From: Desulfobacter postgatei 2ac9
GTDB lineage: Bacteria > Desulfobacterota > Desulfobacteria > Desulfobacterales > Desulfobacteraceae
Direction: 5' to 3'
Assembly: GCF_000233695.2 (NCBI RefSeq)
Contig: NZ_CM001488.1
Coordinates: forward strand, 3,439,453 to 3,503,452
DNA: 64,000 bases
Below the pieces are notes generated by a model that was given only the letters and a program-made list of their open reading frames with translations, was not told where the DNA came from and did no database searches. This document shows positions 8,283 through 17,530 of the stretch, piece after piece. Each line of letters begins with the position of its first letter. Position 1 is the stretch's first letter. The translations under genes and the position numbers were made by a program.

Positions 8283-10163
8283 ATGGCAGAAAAGACCAGC
8301 AGATCTGAGGAAGGCGTGATGATTGGTAAGGACGAGATGCGCAGGCTTATCAAAAAGGGAGAGGAAACAGGCGTCCTGTCCTTTTCCGAAATCAATGACG
8401 CCATTTCAGATGATTTGCAATCCTTTGAGCAGATAGATGATATTGTCATTCAGTTTCAGGAACTGGGTATTGAACTGGTTGGTGACAGAGACGAGGACAC
8501 GTCTGCCATTAACCAGGGCAGGGCCCAAAGCCCCAAAAAGGCTTCCCGGTCATCAAAAAATAAAAGAGTTAAAAGCTCTCTATCCCGTAGGGATGATGAT
8601 GACGAAGGTCTTGAAACTGATATGGATAAGAAAGGGGGTAGAGACGCACTATCTTCCCGACGTGAACGTCCCGACATGGAATTTGGTGCAGTTACTGATC
8701 CCGTGAAGATGTATCTTAAAGAGATGGGTATGGTAACCCTGCTTAGCCGTGAAGGTGAAATTGAAATTGCCAAAAAAATAGAGGTTGGAGAACAGGATGT
8801 ACTGCGGGCCATGCTCGATTGTCCTTTGGCTCTGAATACCATTTTTATGTATGGTAAAAAAATGGAAGATAAGGCCATGCGTCCCAAGCATGTACTCCGG
8901 GATGTGGATGAGGGGGATGGAATGGTTGATGAGGTCTCCAAACAAGAAAAATTCCTTGAATCTTTAGCCCGGATAAAAACTTTGCATACGCAAAGTCAGT
9001 CTTATCGTGATGAGCTTGAAAACACAAGGAAAGGTACAAAAAAATACAGCTCTCTTACGGAACAGATTGACTGCAATACAGAAGAAGTTTTTGAACTGCT
9101 TAAAAACTGGCGATTTGAGTCCAATGTCATTGATAACATAGAAAAGAGTATCAGAAGTACAATAATCTGGTTTAAAACGGTTGATAATCTGCTGGCCAGG
9201 TGTGCAAAAACCTTTAATGTCCAGCCCAGCACCATGATGAAACAGACAAAAGATCAGGCTGTTTTTGTTGAATGGGCCACGTCAAGAAGCGAAATGACCC
9301 CGGACCGTGCAGGTACTATTTTTAATGATATCAATTCTTTGTGTGAGCAGGTTGCAGAAAAAAAGGGCCTGGTTAAAGGCAGTGTTGATGACCTGAATGC
9401 AATTGTTCAGGGGATTGAAATCGGGCGCAAAAAAGCCGATGCCGCTAAACGCGAACTGGTCCGCGCTAATTTAAGGCTTGTGGTCAGTATTGCCAAAAAA
9501 TATACTAACAGGGGACTGCAGTTTCTTGATTTGATTCAGGAAGGCAATATTGGTTTGATGAAGGCGGTGGATAAATTTGAGTATCGCCGGGGATACAAAT
9601 TTTCTACATACGCCACCTGGTGGATCCGTCAGGCTATTACCCGTGCCATTGCAGACCAGGCCAGAACCATCAGAATTCCGGTTCATATGATCGAAACCAT
9701 TAACAAACTGATCCGCACTTCCCGGTACCTGGTTCAGGAGATGGGCAAGGAACCTTCTCCAGAGGAAATTGCCGAAAAAATGGAAATCCCCATTGATAAG
9801 GTTCGGCGGGTGCTTAAGATTGCCAAGGAGCCTATTTCTCTTGAAACCCCCATTGGTGAGGAAGAAGACAGCCATCTTGGGGATTTTATCGAGGATAAGA
9901 AATTTTCTATTCCTTCCGAGGCCGCCATTGATCTGAGCCTTGCCGAACAGACGCGTAAAATACTGGCAACGTTGACGCCCAGGGAGGAAAAAGTGTTAAG
10001 GATGCGTTTTGGCATCGGAGAAAAGTCTGATCACACTTTAGAAGAAGTTGGAAAGGATTTTACCGTTACAAGGGAGCGTATTCGCCAGATTGAAGCCAAA
10101 GCCTTGCGTAAGCTTCGTCATCCCACCAGGAGTAAAAAGCTAAAAACTTTTATAGAGAATTAA
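8283..10163 (+). CDS. rpoD: RNA polymerase primary sigma factor (sigma-70)
   Basis: A 626-residue housekeeping sigma factor. Region 1.1 is at the N-terminus ([20 protein letters not shown]), followed by an acidic/basic linker, region 1.2 ([11 protein letters not shown]), the long non-conserved insertion (about residues 190-390), region 2 ([20 protein letters not shown] and [13 protein letters not shown]), region 3, and region 4 with the -35-binding helix ([18 protein letters not shown]). The ATG follows a good GGGAGG ribosome site. It lies 23 bases after dnaG and directly upstream of tRNA-Met. Confidence 0.98.
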   Translation: MAEKTSRSEEGVMIGKDEMRRLIKKGEETGVLSFSEINDAISDDLQSFEQIDDIVIQFQELGIELVGDRDEDTSAINQGRAQSPKKASRSSKNKRVKSSLSRRDDDDEGLETDMDKKGGRDALSSRRERPDMEFGAVTDPVKMYLKEMGMVTLLSREGEIEIAKKIEVGEQDVLRAMLDCPLALNTIFMYGKKMEDKAMRPKHVLRDVDEGDGMVDEVSKQEKFLESLARIKTLHTQSQSYRDELENTRKGTKKYSSLTEQIDCNTEEVFELLKNWRFESNVIDNIEKSIRSTIIWFKTVDNLLARCAKTFNVQPSTMMKQTKDQAVFVEWATSRSEMTPDRAGTIFNDINSLCEQVAEKKGLVKGSVDDLNAIVQGIEIGRKKADAAKRELVRANLRLVVSIAKKYTNRGLQFLDLIQEGNIGLMKAVDKFEYRRGYKFSTYATWWIRQAITRAIADQARTIRIPVHMIETINKLIRTSRYLVQEMGKEPSPEEIAEKMEIPIDKVRRVLKIAKEPISLETPIGEEEDSHLGDFIEDKKFSIPSEAAIDLSLAEQTRKILATLTPREEKVLRMRFGIGEKSDHTLEEVGKDFTVTRERIRQIEAKALRKLRHPTRSKKLKTFIEN

Positions 10164-10166
10164 CGC

Positions 10167-10195
10167 TTGACAGCATAAATGTGTTGATATATATA
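10167..10195 (+). promoter_or_regulatory. Candidate promoter for tRNA-Met
   Basis: TTGACA at 10167-10172 and a TATATA box starting at 10190 (17-base spacer) place a start site near 10203, about 33 bases before the tRNA. Confidence 0.45.
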
Positions 10196-10235
10196 TCTGA
10201 AATTTGCTTGCAACGCATTACCAAAGCGGCTTTCC

Positions 10236-10312
10236 GGGCCTATAGCTCAGTTTGGTAGAGCCACCGGCTCATAACCGGTCGGTCCCTGGTTCGAATCCAG
10301 GTGGGCCCACCA
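10236..10312 (+). tRNA. tRNA-Met (anticodon CAT)
   Basis: A complete 77-base cloverleaf with encoded CCA. The acceptor arm pairs GGGCCTA with TGGGCCC; the D arm is GCTC/GAGC; the anticodon arm is ACCGG-CTCATAA-CCGGT, giving CAT; the T arm is CCTGG-TTCGAAT-CCAGG. It lacks the three G-C pairs of the initiator anticodon stem, so elongator Met is most likely. A lysidine-modified tRNA-Ile2, which has the same genomic anticodon, cannot be fully excluded. Confidence 0.93.
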
Positions 10313-10440
10313 AAGAACTTGCTCATATATGAGGTCTTAAATAGGGGGATAGCCGATTGATATGCTGAAAAGAGGGAAAGGATGACCAGGTCATACATGG
10401 ATATGCCTGCAGAGCAATATGGAAATAGATTAAACCTAAA

Positions 10441-10470
10441 GCGTGGAGTGTACTCCACGCTTTTTTATTT
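10441..10470 (+). terminator. Rho-independent terminator after tRNA-Met
   Basis: A perfect 8- to 9-bp stem (GCGTGGAG / CTCCACGC with loop TGTA) followed by TTTTTTATTTT, placed between the tRNA and the nif3-like gene. Confidence 0.85.
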
Positions 10471-10486
10471 TGAGAGTTATTGACGC

Positions 10487-11302
10487 ATGCCCACGGTAAA
10501 ACAGATTATTGATATTGTAGATCAAATTGCACCTTTTTCCCTGGCTGAATCCTGGGATAATTCAGGGCTTCAAGTCGGTGATCCCCGATGGCCGGTGTCC
10601 AGTATCCTAATTGCCCTGGACGTCACAGATAAGGCTTTGTCCGAAGCGGAAAAGCTGGGGTGTGATATGCTGATTACCCATCATCCCCTGGTCATGTCAC
10701 CTGAAAAGCAGATTGATTTCAGCAGGATGCCTGGAACTGCCATTCTGACCAGTGCCAGATCTCGAATTGCCGTAGTCAGTGCCCACACAAACCTGGATAA
10801 GGCTCAGGATGGTTTGAACGACTATCTGGCCCAAAAATTGGATATTTTTTGCACAGATGTTTTTTTTTCCGATGCAATGAAAAATGAATCTGCCGGACAG
10901 ATTCAAGGACTTGGGCGCATTGGGCAGCTTGGGGAGACCATGACACTTGAACAACTGGCTTACCGGATTAAAGAAGAATTGGGAATTCCCCGCGTAAGAA
11001 TTATTGGTAACCCCGGGAACATGGTATCAACCGCAGCATTGTGTTCGGGTTCCGGCGGGTCCTTGACAACTCAATTTTTAGGCTCGGGAATGGATGTCTA
11101 TATCACAGGGGATTTGAAATATCACGAAGCTCGGGATATAGAGTCCCATGGTAAGTCCGCAGTTGATGTCGGCCATTTTTCTTCCGAATCAATTGCTGTC
11201 GAACTTTTGAAAAAACGTCTTGGGCAGATGTTTGATGCCAGAAAATATGAAATTTTAATTAATTCATATGATCAGGAACAAGATCCATTTTTAACTATAT
11301 GA
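10487..11302 (+). CDS. Nif3-like dinuclear metal-centre hexameric protein
   Basis: A 271-residue member of the NIF3/YbgI/DUF34 family, which forms a ring with a two-metal site. Metal-binding residues are visible in LITHHPLV, SAHTNLD and the C-terminal VGHFSSE; SWDNSGLQVGD near the N-terminus is the family hallmark. Despite the name it has no proven role in nitrogen fixation, and its place here next to a coiled-coil zinc-ribbon gene is the common arrangement. Its biochemical activity is not established. Confidence 0.92.
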   Translation: MPTVKQIIDIVDQIAPFSLAESWDNSGLQVGDPRWPVSSILIALDVTDKALSEAEKLGCDMLITHHPLVMSPEKQIDFSRMPGTAILTSARSRIAVVSAHTNLDKAQDGLNDYLAQKLDIFCTDVFFSDAMKNESAGQIQGLGRIGQLGETMTLEQLAYRIKEELGIPRVRIIGNPGNMVSTAALCSGSGGSLTTQFLGSGMDVYITGDLKYHEARDIESHGKSAVDVGHFSSESIAVELLKKRLGQMFDARKYEILINSYDQEQDPFLTI

Positions 11303-11316
11303 GGATGTAACACCTT

Positions 11317-12027
11317 ATGTCAAAACCAGATATTGCCACCCTTGTAAAACTTCAGGAGGCTGAAACCCAAATAGTTCGTCTTAATGACGTACTGCATGAG
11401 GTTGAAAAAAAGAAAATCAAACTGGCATCCAGGCTCAAACAGTTTGCAGCAGCGCTCAAGGAAAATACCGAAGAACTTGAAAGACTGGAAAAAAATTGCA
11501 TTGACAGTGAAAATGAAATTAAAATTGTTGATGCCCGCATTATCAAAAGTAATGAAACCCTTCGTAATGTAACCACAAATAAAGAGTATCAGGTTTTGCT
11601 CAGGGAGGTGGATGATAATAAAAAAAGAAAAGATGCCTTAGAGACAGAGTTGTTACAGATCATGGAAGAGCGGGAAAAGTCCCAGGCTGTTGTGGATGAA
11701 AGTACAAAAGAATATCAGCAGCTCGAAGAACAGATCAAAGCGGAACAGAACCAGATTGAAGAACAAACCACTAAGGACCGCAAGCTGCTTGAGGAATATC
11801 TTAAAAGCCAGAAAGAAATCGGTGTAAGTTTGGATCCTAAACTTTTAGATCGGTTCAAACGCATTTCCAAAATGAATCAGGGGTCTGCCGTTGCCAATGT
11901 GCAGGATCAGGTCTGTTTAGGGTGTTTTATGAATATTCCACCCCAGCTGTATATCGAAGTTCAGCGCGGAAATCAGTTGATACTCTGTCCCCAGTGTAGC
12001 CGAATTCTTTATTATGATAAAAGCTGA
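11317..12027 (+). CDS. Coiled-coil protein with C-terminal C4 zinc ribbon
   Basis: A 236-residue protein: residues about 5-170 are an almost continuous charged coiled coil, and the C-terminus has a four-Cys zinc ribbon (VCLGCFMNIPPQ and LCPQCSRILYY). This is the layout of the CT398/HP0958 (FlgZ-like) family, whose members have been linked to flagella, RpoN stability or secretion in other bacteria. The nif3-like gene is 14 bases upstream, so the two are probably co-transcribed; rnpB follows 33 bases downstream. Function here is not known. Confidence 0.88.
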   Translation: MSKPDIATLVKLQEAETQIVRLNDVLHEVEKKKIKLASRLKQFAAALKENTEELERLEKNCIDSENEIKIVDARIIKSNETLRNVTTNKEYQVLLREVDDNKKRKDALETELLQIMEEREKSQAVVDESTKEYQQLEEQIKAEQNQIEEQTTKDRKLLEEYLKSQKEIGVSLDPKLLDRFKRISKMNQGSAVANVQDQVCLGCFMNIPPQLYIEVQRGNQLILCPQCSRILYYDKS

Positions 12028-12060
12028 TACTTAGAATTAGATTGAAGAACAATTTTAATT

Positions 12061-12494
<434 letters not shown>

Positions 12495-12518
12495 AATTTA
12501 AATACTGGATAAATATCT

Positions 12519-13829
12519 ATGAATGAAACCTGTGACATCTCTTTTAGAGAGAAAGCCAATATTTTTTCATATGAGTATCTTCAGTGCATTTTGTTCATTA
12601 TTGGGTTGAATGACGACAGTTATCTTTTTACCAAGAAACTTTGCTCAAAACTGATCATCACCTCGCACATCATGGAAGATTTTCTTGACTTTCACGGTGC
12701 AAAAAAAAATAAAGACTGGGTATTTTACCGTGCAATATCCGCAGCAATTCGACATCTTTCCCTTGCCTGTTATTCCCAGCGTCACACCCTGGACCGGTTC
12801 GACTTTTACAATTTCGGGGAGCAGAACCACAGTGCTTTTAAGCAGGAAGCTCTGGGTATGCTTAAATTTCTCCAGGATGCTCTTCACCAGGCCGCACCCG
12901 TAGCTTTGAGAGAGGCAAAACGTTTGGGTATCACCATCCCGGAGTCCGGCTATGACCTGGAATACTTCCCCGGTATTGCCACTGCCGGCCAACTGGAACA
13001 TAATATTGATGACGCCATGCCCCAACGCAGTCAGAAAAAAAATCTGACACGAATCTCCAGTCAGTTTCTTGAATTGATCCGGGATTTTGAACAGTTTACC
13101 TTTTATGAACGTTATGACCTTGAAACGATTTACAAGCTTGTTCCTGATGTTATCAACGAGGTGACAATGAGAAGCTATGAGATGCGGGTGCATAATATTC
13201 AGTCTTCTTTTGATTCCTATGTGATCACCACGTTGCAGTCCCCTGATACTGAACTTTTAAGCCAGTTGCGCAGTCATTTTTCCATCGTATTTCATATCCT
13301 GCAGGTTTTAGGGCGTTTGCTTCATTTTTATGAACGTCACCTGTATGATACCGGTTTTAAACATGTTTATAGAAATATCAGGCTCTCCCTTTCCGACCTC
13401 ATTGATCCGGATGCTGTTCTGGATCGTGCTATGAATTACTGTCTATATTATGCAGGTCGTTTTTTATCCTCCGGCAAGGCCGTGGCTACCCGGGTTTTAA
13501 ACGATAATATGGAATCAGGAACAATTGAAGTGGGTATTCCCAAAGACAGGGGATTTCACAGTCGGCCAAGCCTTCTGGTCGCAAAAATTGTCCAGCATTA
13601 CGGCGGAGAAGTCAAGCTTCATGTCGGAAAAGATCAGTTTGATGCGTCCTCGGTTCTTGACATTCAGTGGGCCGGGGGGAAAATTAAAAAAGAGGAAATT
13701 GAGACGGTCGTTTTTACCGGAGATTCCAGGGCCTTGAATGATTTGAAAATCCTTTCCGGTGTCAATTATGGTGAAGACCATATGGGAAAGGGAATTCCTT
13801 TGCCCCGCGAATTGAGTTATTTGATTTAA
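12519..13829 (+). CDS. HPr-domain phosphocarrier-like protein with large unknown N-terminal region
   Basis: The last 100 or so residues of this 436-residue protein are an HPr domain: a GFHSRPSLLVAKIVQ motif puts the phosphorylatable His at residue 347, in the same setting as His15 of HPr (normally GLHARP), and the domain continues with GGEVKLHV. The first 320 residues are mostly helical, have no motif I recognise and no membrane segment. A stand-alone HPr is about 88 residues, so this is a fusion. It probably belongs to a regulatory phosphotransfer chain, not sugar transport; no EI or EIIA gene is nearby. rnpB ends 24 bases upstream and ispD begins 5 bases downstream. Confidence 0.75.
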   Translation: MNETCDISFREKANIFSYEYLQCILFIIGLNDDSYLFTKKLCSKLIITSHIMEDFLDFHGAKKNKDWVFYRAISAAIRHLSLACYSQRHTLDRFDFYNFGEQNHSAFKQEALGMLKFLQDALHQAAPVALREAKRLGITIPESGYDLEYFPGIATAGQLEHNIDDAMPQRSQKKNLTRISSQFLELIRDFEQFTFYERYDLETIYKLVPDVINEVTMRSYEMRVHNIQSSFDSYVITTLQSPDTELLSQLRSHFSIVFHILQVLGRLLHFYERHLYDTGFKHVYRNIRLSLSDLIDPDAVLDRAMNYCLYYAGRFLSSGKAVATRVLNDNMESGTIEVGIPKDRGFHSRPSLLVAKIVQHYGGEVKLHVGKDQFDASSVLDIQWAGGKIKKEEIETVVFTGDSRALNDLKILSGVNYGEDHMGKGIPLPRELSYLI

Positions 13830-13834
13830 AATTT

Positions 13835-14602
13835 ATGTCTGACACGGAAAATAAAGAGAAATTTAAAAATATTGCTATTATTGTGGCGGGTGGAAAAGGG
13901 CTGCGTATGCAATCCTCTGTTAAAAAACAGTTCATTGATCTGGACGGTATTCCGGTAATTGTCCGCACCCTTGCTGCCTTTGACATGCACTGTCGGGTGG
14001 ATGAGATTATTCTGGTGGTTCCGGAACAGGATCTGGATTTTACCCGCAATGACCTTTTGCACCGATTTTCATTTTCCACACCTTTGCATATTATCAAAGG
14101 TGGTGTTACCCGACAGGATTCCGTGGGAAACGGACTTGATAAAGCATTGAAAATTTGTATTCGACCGGAAATAACATTTGTGCTGATTCACGACGGGGTC
14201 CGGCCCTTTGTAGGTGAAAATCTGGTTGATCGATGCCTTGACGGTGCTTTGAAAAATGGTGCCTGTATTCCGGTTCTTGGTATCTTTGATACAGTAAAAA
14301 GGGCTGATAAAAATGGCAAAATAATCTGTACCCTTGACCGGGATGGACTCTTTCGGGCCCAGACGCCCCAGGTCTTTCGCCTGGATCTGATTGTCAAAGC
14401 TGCTTCCTATGCACGGAATACCGATTTTTTGGGCACGGACGAAGCGTCGATCTGCGAACATGCGAAACTCCCGGTAGATATTGTGGATGGCGGACCCTTC
14501 AATATCAAGCTCACTTCCCCCCAGGATCTGATTTTCGCAGGCCTGATCATTCAAGCAAAAAAAGAGGCAGAAATAGTCGGGAATTCAGGTTTTTTTAATT
14601 AA
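13835..14602 (+). CDS. ispD: 2-C-methyl-D-erythritol 4-phosphate cytidylyltransferase
   Basis: Third enzyme of the MEP isoprenoid pathway: couples CTP to methylerythritol phosphate. The CTP-binding loop is IIVAGGKGLRMQSSVKKQF at the N-terminus, with GGVTRQDSVGNGL in the middle, HDGVRPFV, and the C-terminal TDEASICEH and IKLTSPQDL. The length (255) is slightly above the usual 225-235. It is five bases from the preceding HPr-domain gene. ispF, often adjacent or fused, is not in the window. Confidence 0.96.
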   Translation: MSDTENKEKFKNIAIIVAGGKGLRMQSSVKKQFIDLDGIPVIVRTLAAFDMHCRVDEIILVVPEQDLDFTRNDLLHRFSFSTPLHIIKGGVTRQDSVGNGLDKALKICIRPEITFVLIHDGVRPFVGENLVDRCLDGALKNGACIPVLGIFDTVKRADKNGKIICTLDRDGLFRAQTPQVFRLDLIVKAASYARNTDFLGTDEASICEHAKLPVDIVDGGPFNIKLTSPQDLIFAGLIIQAKKEAEIVGNSGFFN

Positions 14603-14813
14603 AATTATTACCGGAAGATCCTTCTTTAATTTGCCATCGTATTTTATACAGTCCCGGGGTTTACTTTGTTGCGAAATTATGGCAGATTCTAATGCAATGG
14701 TGTAGAAAATTTCGTGATTAACCCGTTCAAAGCTTTTAAAATTGACTTTGAATTAAATTTACGCTTAATCGTTAATGAGATTCAGCATTGTTTATTAGAC
14801 ATTAATCATTCCC

Positions 14814-14820
14814 GGAGGTG
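14814..14820 (+). promoter_or_regulatory. Ribosome binding site fixing the start of the substrate-binding protein
   Basis: GGAGGTG eight bases before the ATG at 14827. An in-frame GTG at 14818 lies inside this site, so the ATG is the better start. Confidence 0.7.
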
Positions 14821-14826
14821 CCTGAA

Positions 14827-15765
14827 ATGGCGGAAAAGCCCGCGATCAAGATCGGATATCTGAAAATCACTGATCATTTCATTCTCGGTGTAACAGCTCG
14901 AAAATTACAACAAGGTATGGAAACCTTTAAACACTGCACACTGGAACCTGTGGTTAAAAACGGGTGGAATGAAGTTGCTGACGCGCTTTCTGTAAAATCA
15001 CTGGACGGGGCGCTGATTCTCGCACCGACAGCCATGGACCTTTTCAAATCCGGAGTTGATCTCAAATTGTTGTTGCTCGCCCATAAAAACGGCAGTGTTC
15101 TCGTTAAAAATAAAAGAGCCAATATTAATTCCGTTGAGGATTTCGCGGGCAAAACCGTATTGATTCCATATCAGCTTTCCATCCACAATATGCTGTTTCA
15201 CAAGCTGTTATCCGAAAAAGGGTTGAAACCCGGACGTGCCACGGAAAAGGGAATTGATGTCACCCTTGAGGTTGTTGCACCTTTCCAGATGCCCGAAGCC
15301 CTTGAATATGACGAAGACGGCGAAATCGGCGGGTTTATCGTCGCTGAACCATTTGGATCCCAGGTTATAGCAGCCGGGCATGGTGAAGAATTTGAACTGT
15401 CAAAAAATCTGTGGGCCAAACACCCCTGCTGTGTTTTTGTTATGCGTTCCGAGGTTATCGAAAAAAACCCCGAAGCCATGCAGGAAATTTGCACAAGTTT
15501 TGTCCGCTCAGGGCTTGCCATTGATGCCCAGCCTGAGCCGGCTTCAATTATTGGTGCTGAGTTTTTTTCCCAGGATAAGGATATCATCCGACGGGTGCTT
15601 ACAACCCCGCCTGACCGGATTCTGACAGGAGAGCTTTATCCTCAAAAGGAAGATCTTGATATAATCCAGAAATATATGATGGATAAAATGAATATTATGA
15701 CATCTCTCATTGATCTGGATAAATTTGTGGACACGCGTTTCGCCGATGCTGCAGGGGCAAAATAA
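14827..15765 (+). CDS. NMT1/SsuA-type substrate-binding-like protein lacking a signal peptide
   Basis: The fold is that of periplasmic binding proteins of the NMT1/THI5/SsuA/NrtA type: IKIGYLKITDHF at the N-terminus, the hinge-region LDGALILAPTAMDLF, and VEDFAGKTVLIPYQLSIHNM followed by GGFIVAEPFGSQV, which forms the second lobe. Unlike a normal transporter receptor it starts directly with the first beta strand, with no signal peptide or lipobox, so it should be cytoplasmic. No permease or ATPase gene is nearby. It could be a ligand sensor or an enzyme of the THI5-like kind; the ligand is unknown. Confidence 0.75.
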   Translation: MAEKPAIKIGYLKITDHFILGVTARKLQQGMETFKHCTLEPVVKNGWNEVADALSVKSLDGALILAPTAMDLFKSGVDLKLLLLAHKNGSVLVKNKRANINSVEDFAGKTVLIPYQLSIHNMLFHKLLSEKGLKPGRATEKGIDVTLEVVAPFQMPEALEYDEDGEIGGFIVAEPFGSQVIAAGHGEEFELSKNLWAKHPCCVFVMRSEVIEKNPEAMQEICTSFVRSGLAIDAQPEPASIIGAEFFSQDKDIIRRVLTTPPDRILTGELYPQKEDLDIIQKYMMDKMNIMTSLIDLDKFVDTRFADAAGAK

Positions 15766-15848
15766 CAGTTCCAATACGTTGTTGAATTGCTTTTCGCTTT
15801 GTGGTGGCTTGATTCTTGGTTTTGATGGATCAAGTCAGCTCACGGTCT

Positions 15849-17207
15849 TTATTTTGCAGAATCAATAAAGCCGTAAATTTTATCTACGGCTTTTAATCCC
15901 CAGGCGGGTTTCCCGGACAGGGTGGCGACATCGTCGCGGTTGAGTCGATCCGTTGTCTGCTGAGCTGTAAGGCCTTGTCCCTTTAATTCAATAATGATTT
16001 TCATAATAGCGGCTTTGTATTTTTTAATATCCTGATTCGGCGAAATATTTGGTTTTATTGAGGGCGTGCCCTTAACCTGACTTTCCACTCCAGACCGGGC
16101 GCGCCCTGATTGTTCGCCATTTCCATCCACAAGCAGGGATAAATCATCCATAGGTTCCTGGGATTGTCCGGGGTTTCCAATCAAGGCGGATAGATCATCT
16201 AAATCGCCAGGCCCTTCATCGCTTGCAGGCTTAATAAGCCTGGACAGATCATCCATAGGTTCTTGGGAGTGTTCAGGTTCTTCAATCAGGGCGGATAAAT
16301 CATCTAAATCCACAACGGCATTTTCACCCGCATGTTCTATAAGTTTGGACAGATCATCCAGATCTGTATTCATGCCCTTTGGGATATCTGAGTCGATATC
16401 CACAAGACTGAACAGATCATCAAGATCCTCTTCAGTGTGATTTTTATTATCGGAGAGGTCATCAATATCTTCAGGTGCCAGGGCTGTTTCATTGACCAGC
16501 AAAGACAGGTCATCCATGCTGGAAGAACCTATGTCATCAGAATCCTCGTGGGCCTCATCCTTGAATAGATCTTCCATGGGTACCGGATCTTCAAACAAAT
16601 GCATATTTTCATCAAAATCACTGTCCGAAAGGCTTTCGTCAAGTCCGGGTGATTCTTCCAGGGCCATGGTTTTAACGGCACGTCCGACAAGTTCCATGGT
16701 CTGGGACGCAGCGCTATGTCGCTGGTTCATCTCCTGCAATGCCAGGGCAATGTTTGTCATTGCTGCGGCTTTTTTTTCTTCAGCTGCAGCCCGTTTTTCC
16801 ATTGCATCGGCTTTTCTTGCTTCTACTCTGGCAAGTGCTTCCTGGGCTAAAGCAATACGGTCCTGTTTTTCGATATATACCGCGAACATATCCTTGAACA
16901 TGGATGTAGACGCTATATCCATGGGGATGCTCCCTTGATTGCCGGCAGGCTGTTTTGCCGTGTCTTTGAGCATTTCGGCTTCCTGTGTAAGTGAATCCTC
17001 AATTTGCTCGGGCAGTATACCTGTATCCAGAAGTTTTTTGATTTTTAAGAGGATGGTAACCGCCTGTTCAGTGTAGTATGTCTCATCGTCGACAATTTGT
17101 GTGACAAGCCACGGGCTGAATCGATGTAAAATGAACTTTAAAGTGGCTTTACCCATATCCAGTTCATCTATCAGATCCTCAATGGTCAACAGCGTTGAAC
17201 GGGTCAT
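15849..17207 (-). CDS. MerR-like/coiled-coil protein with repeated DDLS motifs
   Basis: About 452 residues in four parts. Residues 1-70 resemble a MerR-type winged-helix (LTIEDLIDELDMGKATLKFI then a YYTEQAV segment). Residues about 110-175 are an Ala/Glu/Lys coiled coil. Residues about 230-360 are acidic and carry a repeated short motif, DLDDLSALI and variants, about eight to nine times at roughly 18-residue spacing. The C-terminus (YKAAIMKIIIELKGQGLTAQ) is a second small helical domain. The second ATG is chosen because GAGGA lies at the right distance before it. The gene is divergent from prkA across a 323-base gap. I do not recognise the family; a regulator or scaffold is a guess. Confidence 0.7.
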   Translation of the reverse strand: MTRSTLLTIEDLIDELDMGKATLKFILHRFSPWLVTQIVDDETYYTEQAVTILLKIKKLLDTGILPEQIEDSLTQEAEMLKDTAKQPAGNQGSIPMDIASTSMFKDMFAVYIEKQDRIALAQEALARVEARKADAMEKRAAAEEKKAAAMTNIALALQEMNQRHSAASQTMELVGRAVKTMALEESPGLDESLSDSDFDENMHLFEDPVPMEDLFKDEAHEDSDDIGSSSMDDLSLLVNETALAPEDIDDLSDNKNHTEEDLDDLFSLVDIDSDIPKGMNTDLDDLSKLIEHAGENAVVDLDDLSALIEEPEHSQEPMDDLSRLIKPASDEGPGDLDDLSALIGNPGQSQEPMDDLSLLVDGNGEQSGRARSGVESQVKGTPSIKPNISPNQDIKKYKAAIMKIIIELKGQGLTAQQTTDRLNRDDVATLSGKPAWGLKAVDKIYGFIDSAK

Positions 17208-17315
17208 AATTTTCCTCATTTGCGACAGTTGATTATGTTAATTGCGTTATTTTTATCATAAAATGAAGGAGACCAAAAGCGTTTATAATAAAGGCAAATG
17301 AGGGTATGATAGTGT

Positions 17316-17344
17316 TTGACACCTTTTTTTTCACTTGATATATC
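17316..17344 (+). promoter_or_regulatory. Candidate sigma-70 promoter for the prkA operon
   Basis: TTGACA (17316-17321), a 17-base spacer and TATATC (17339-17344). It lies in the 323-base gap (17208-17530) between the divergent DDLS-repeat gene and prkA. No sigma-54 site with GG-N10-GC spacing was found in the gap, and no gene. Confidence 0.35.
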
Positions 17345-17530
17345 TTTTTTTAAGCTATCTCTGTTTTAAGATATTAAAAAGTGCAAATTTTCAACCTTGA
17401 CGAAGCGCTTGCACTATGTTTTCCGGAACGCTAATGCACTTTTAACCTATCCGCCCGGAAAAAAAGAATTTAATAATTCCAACCAAAGATTTGGCAGCAT
17501 TTGCCGCCTTTGCAGCCCATGGAGGATAAA

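Noticed and set aside
17395-17420. Sigma-54-like TTGACGAAGCGCTTGCAC upstream of prkA
   Set aside because: The -24 element lacks GG and the spacing to GC is 11 instead of 10.
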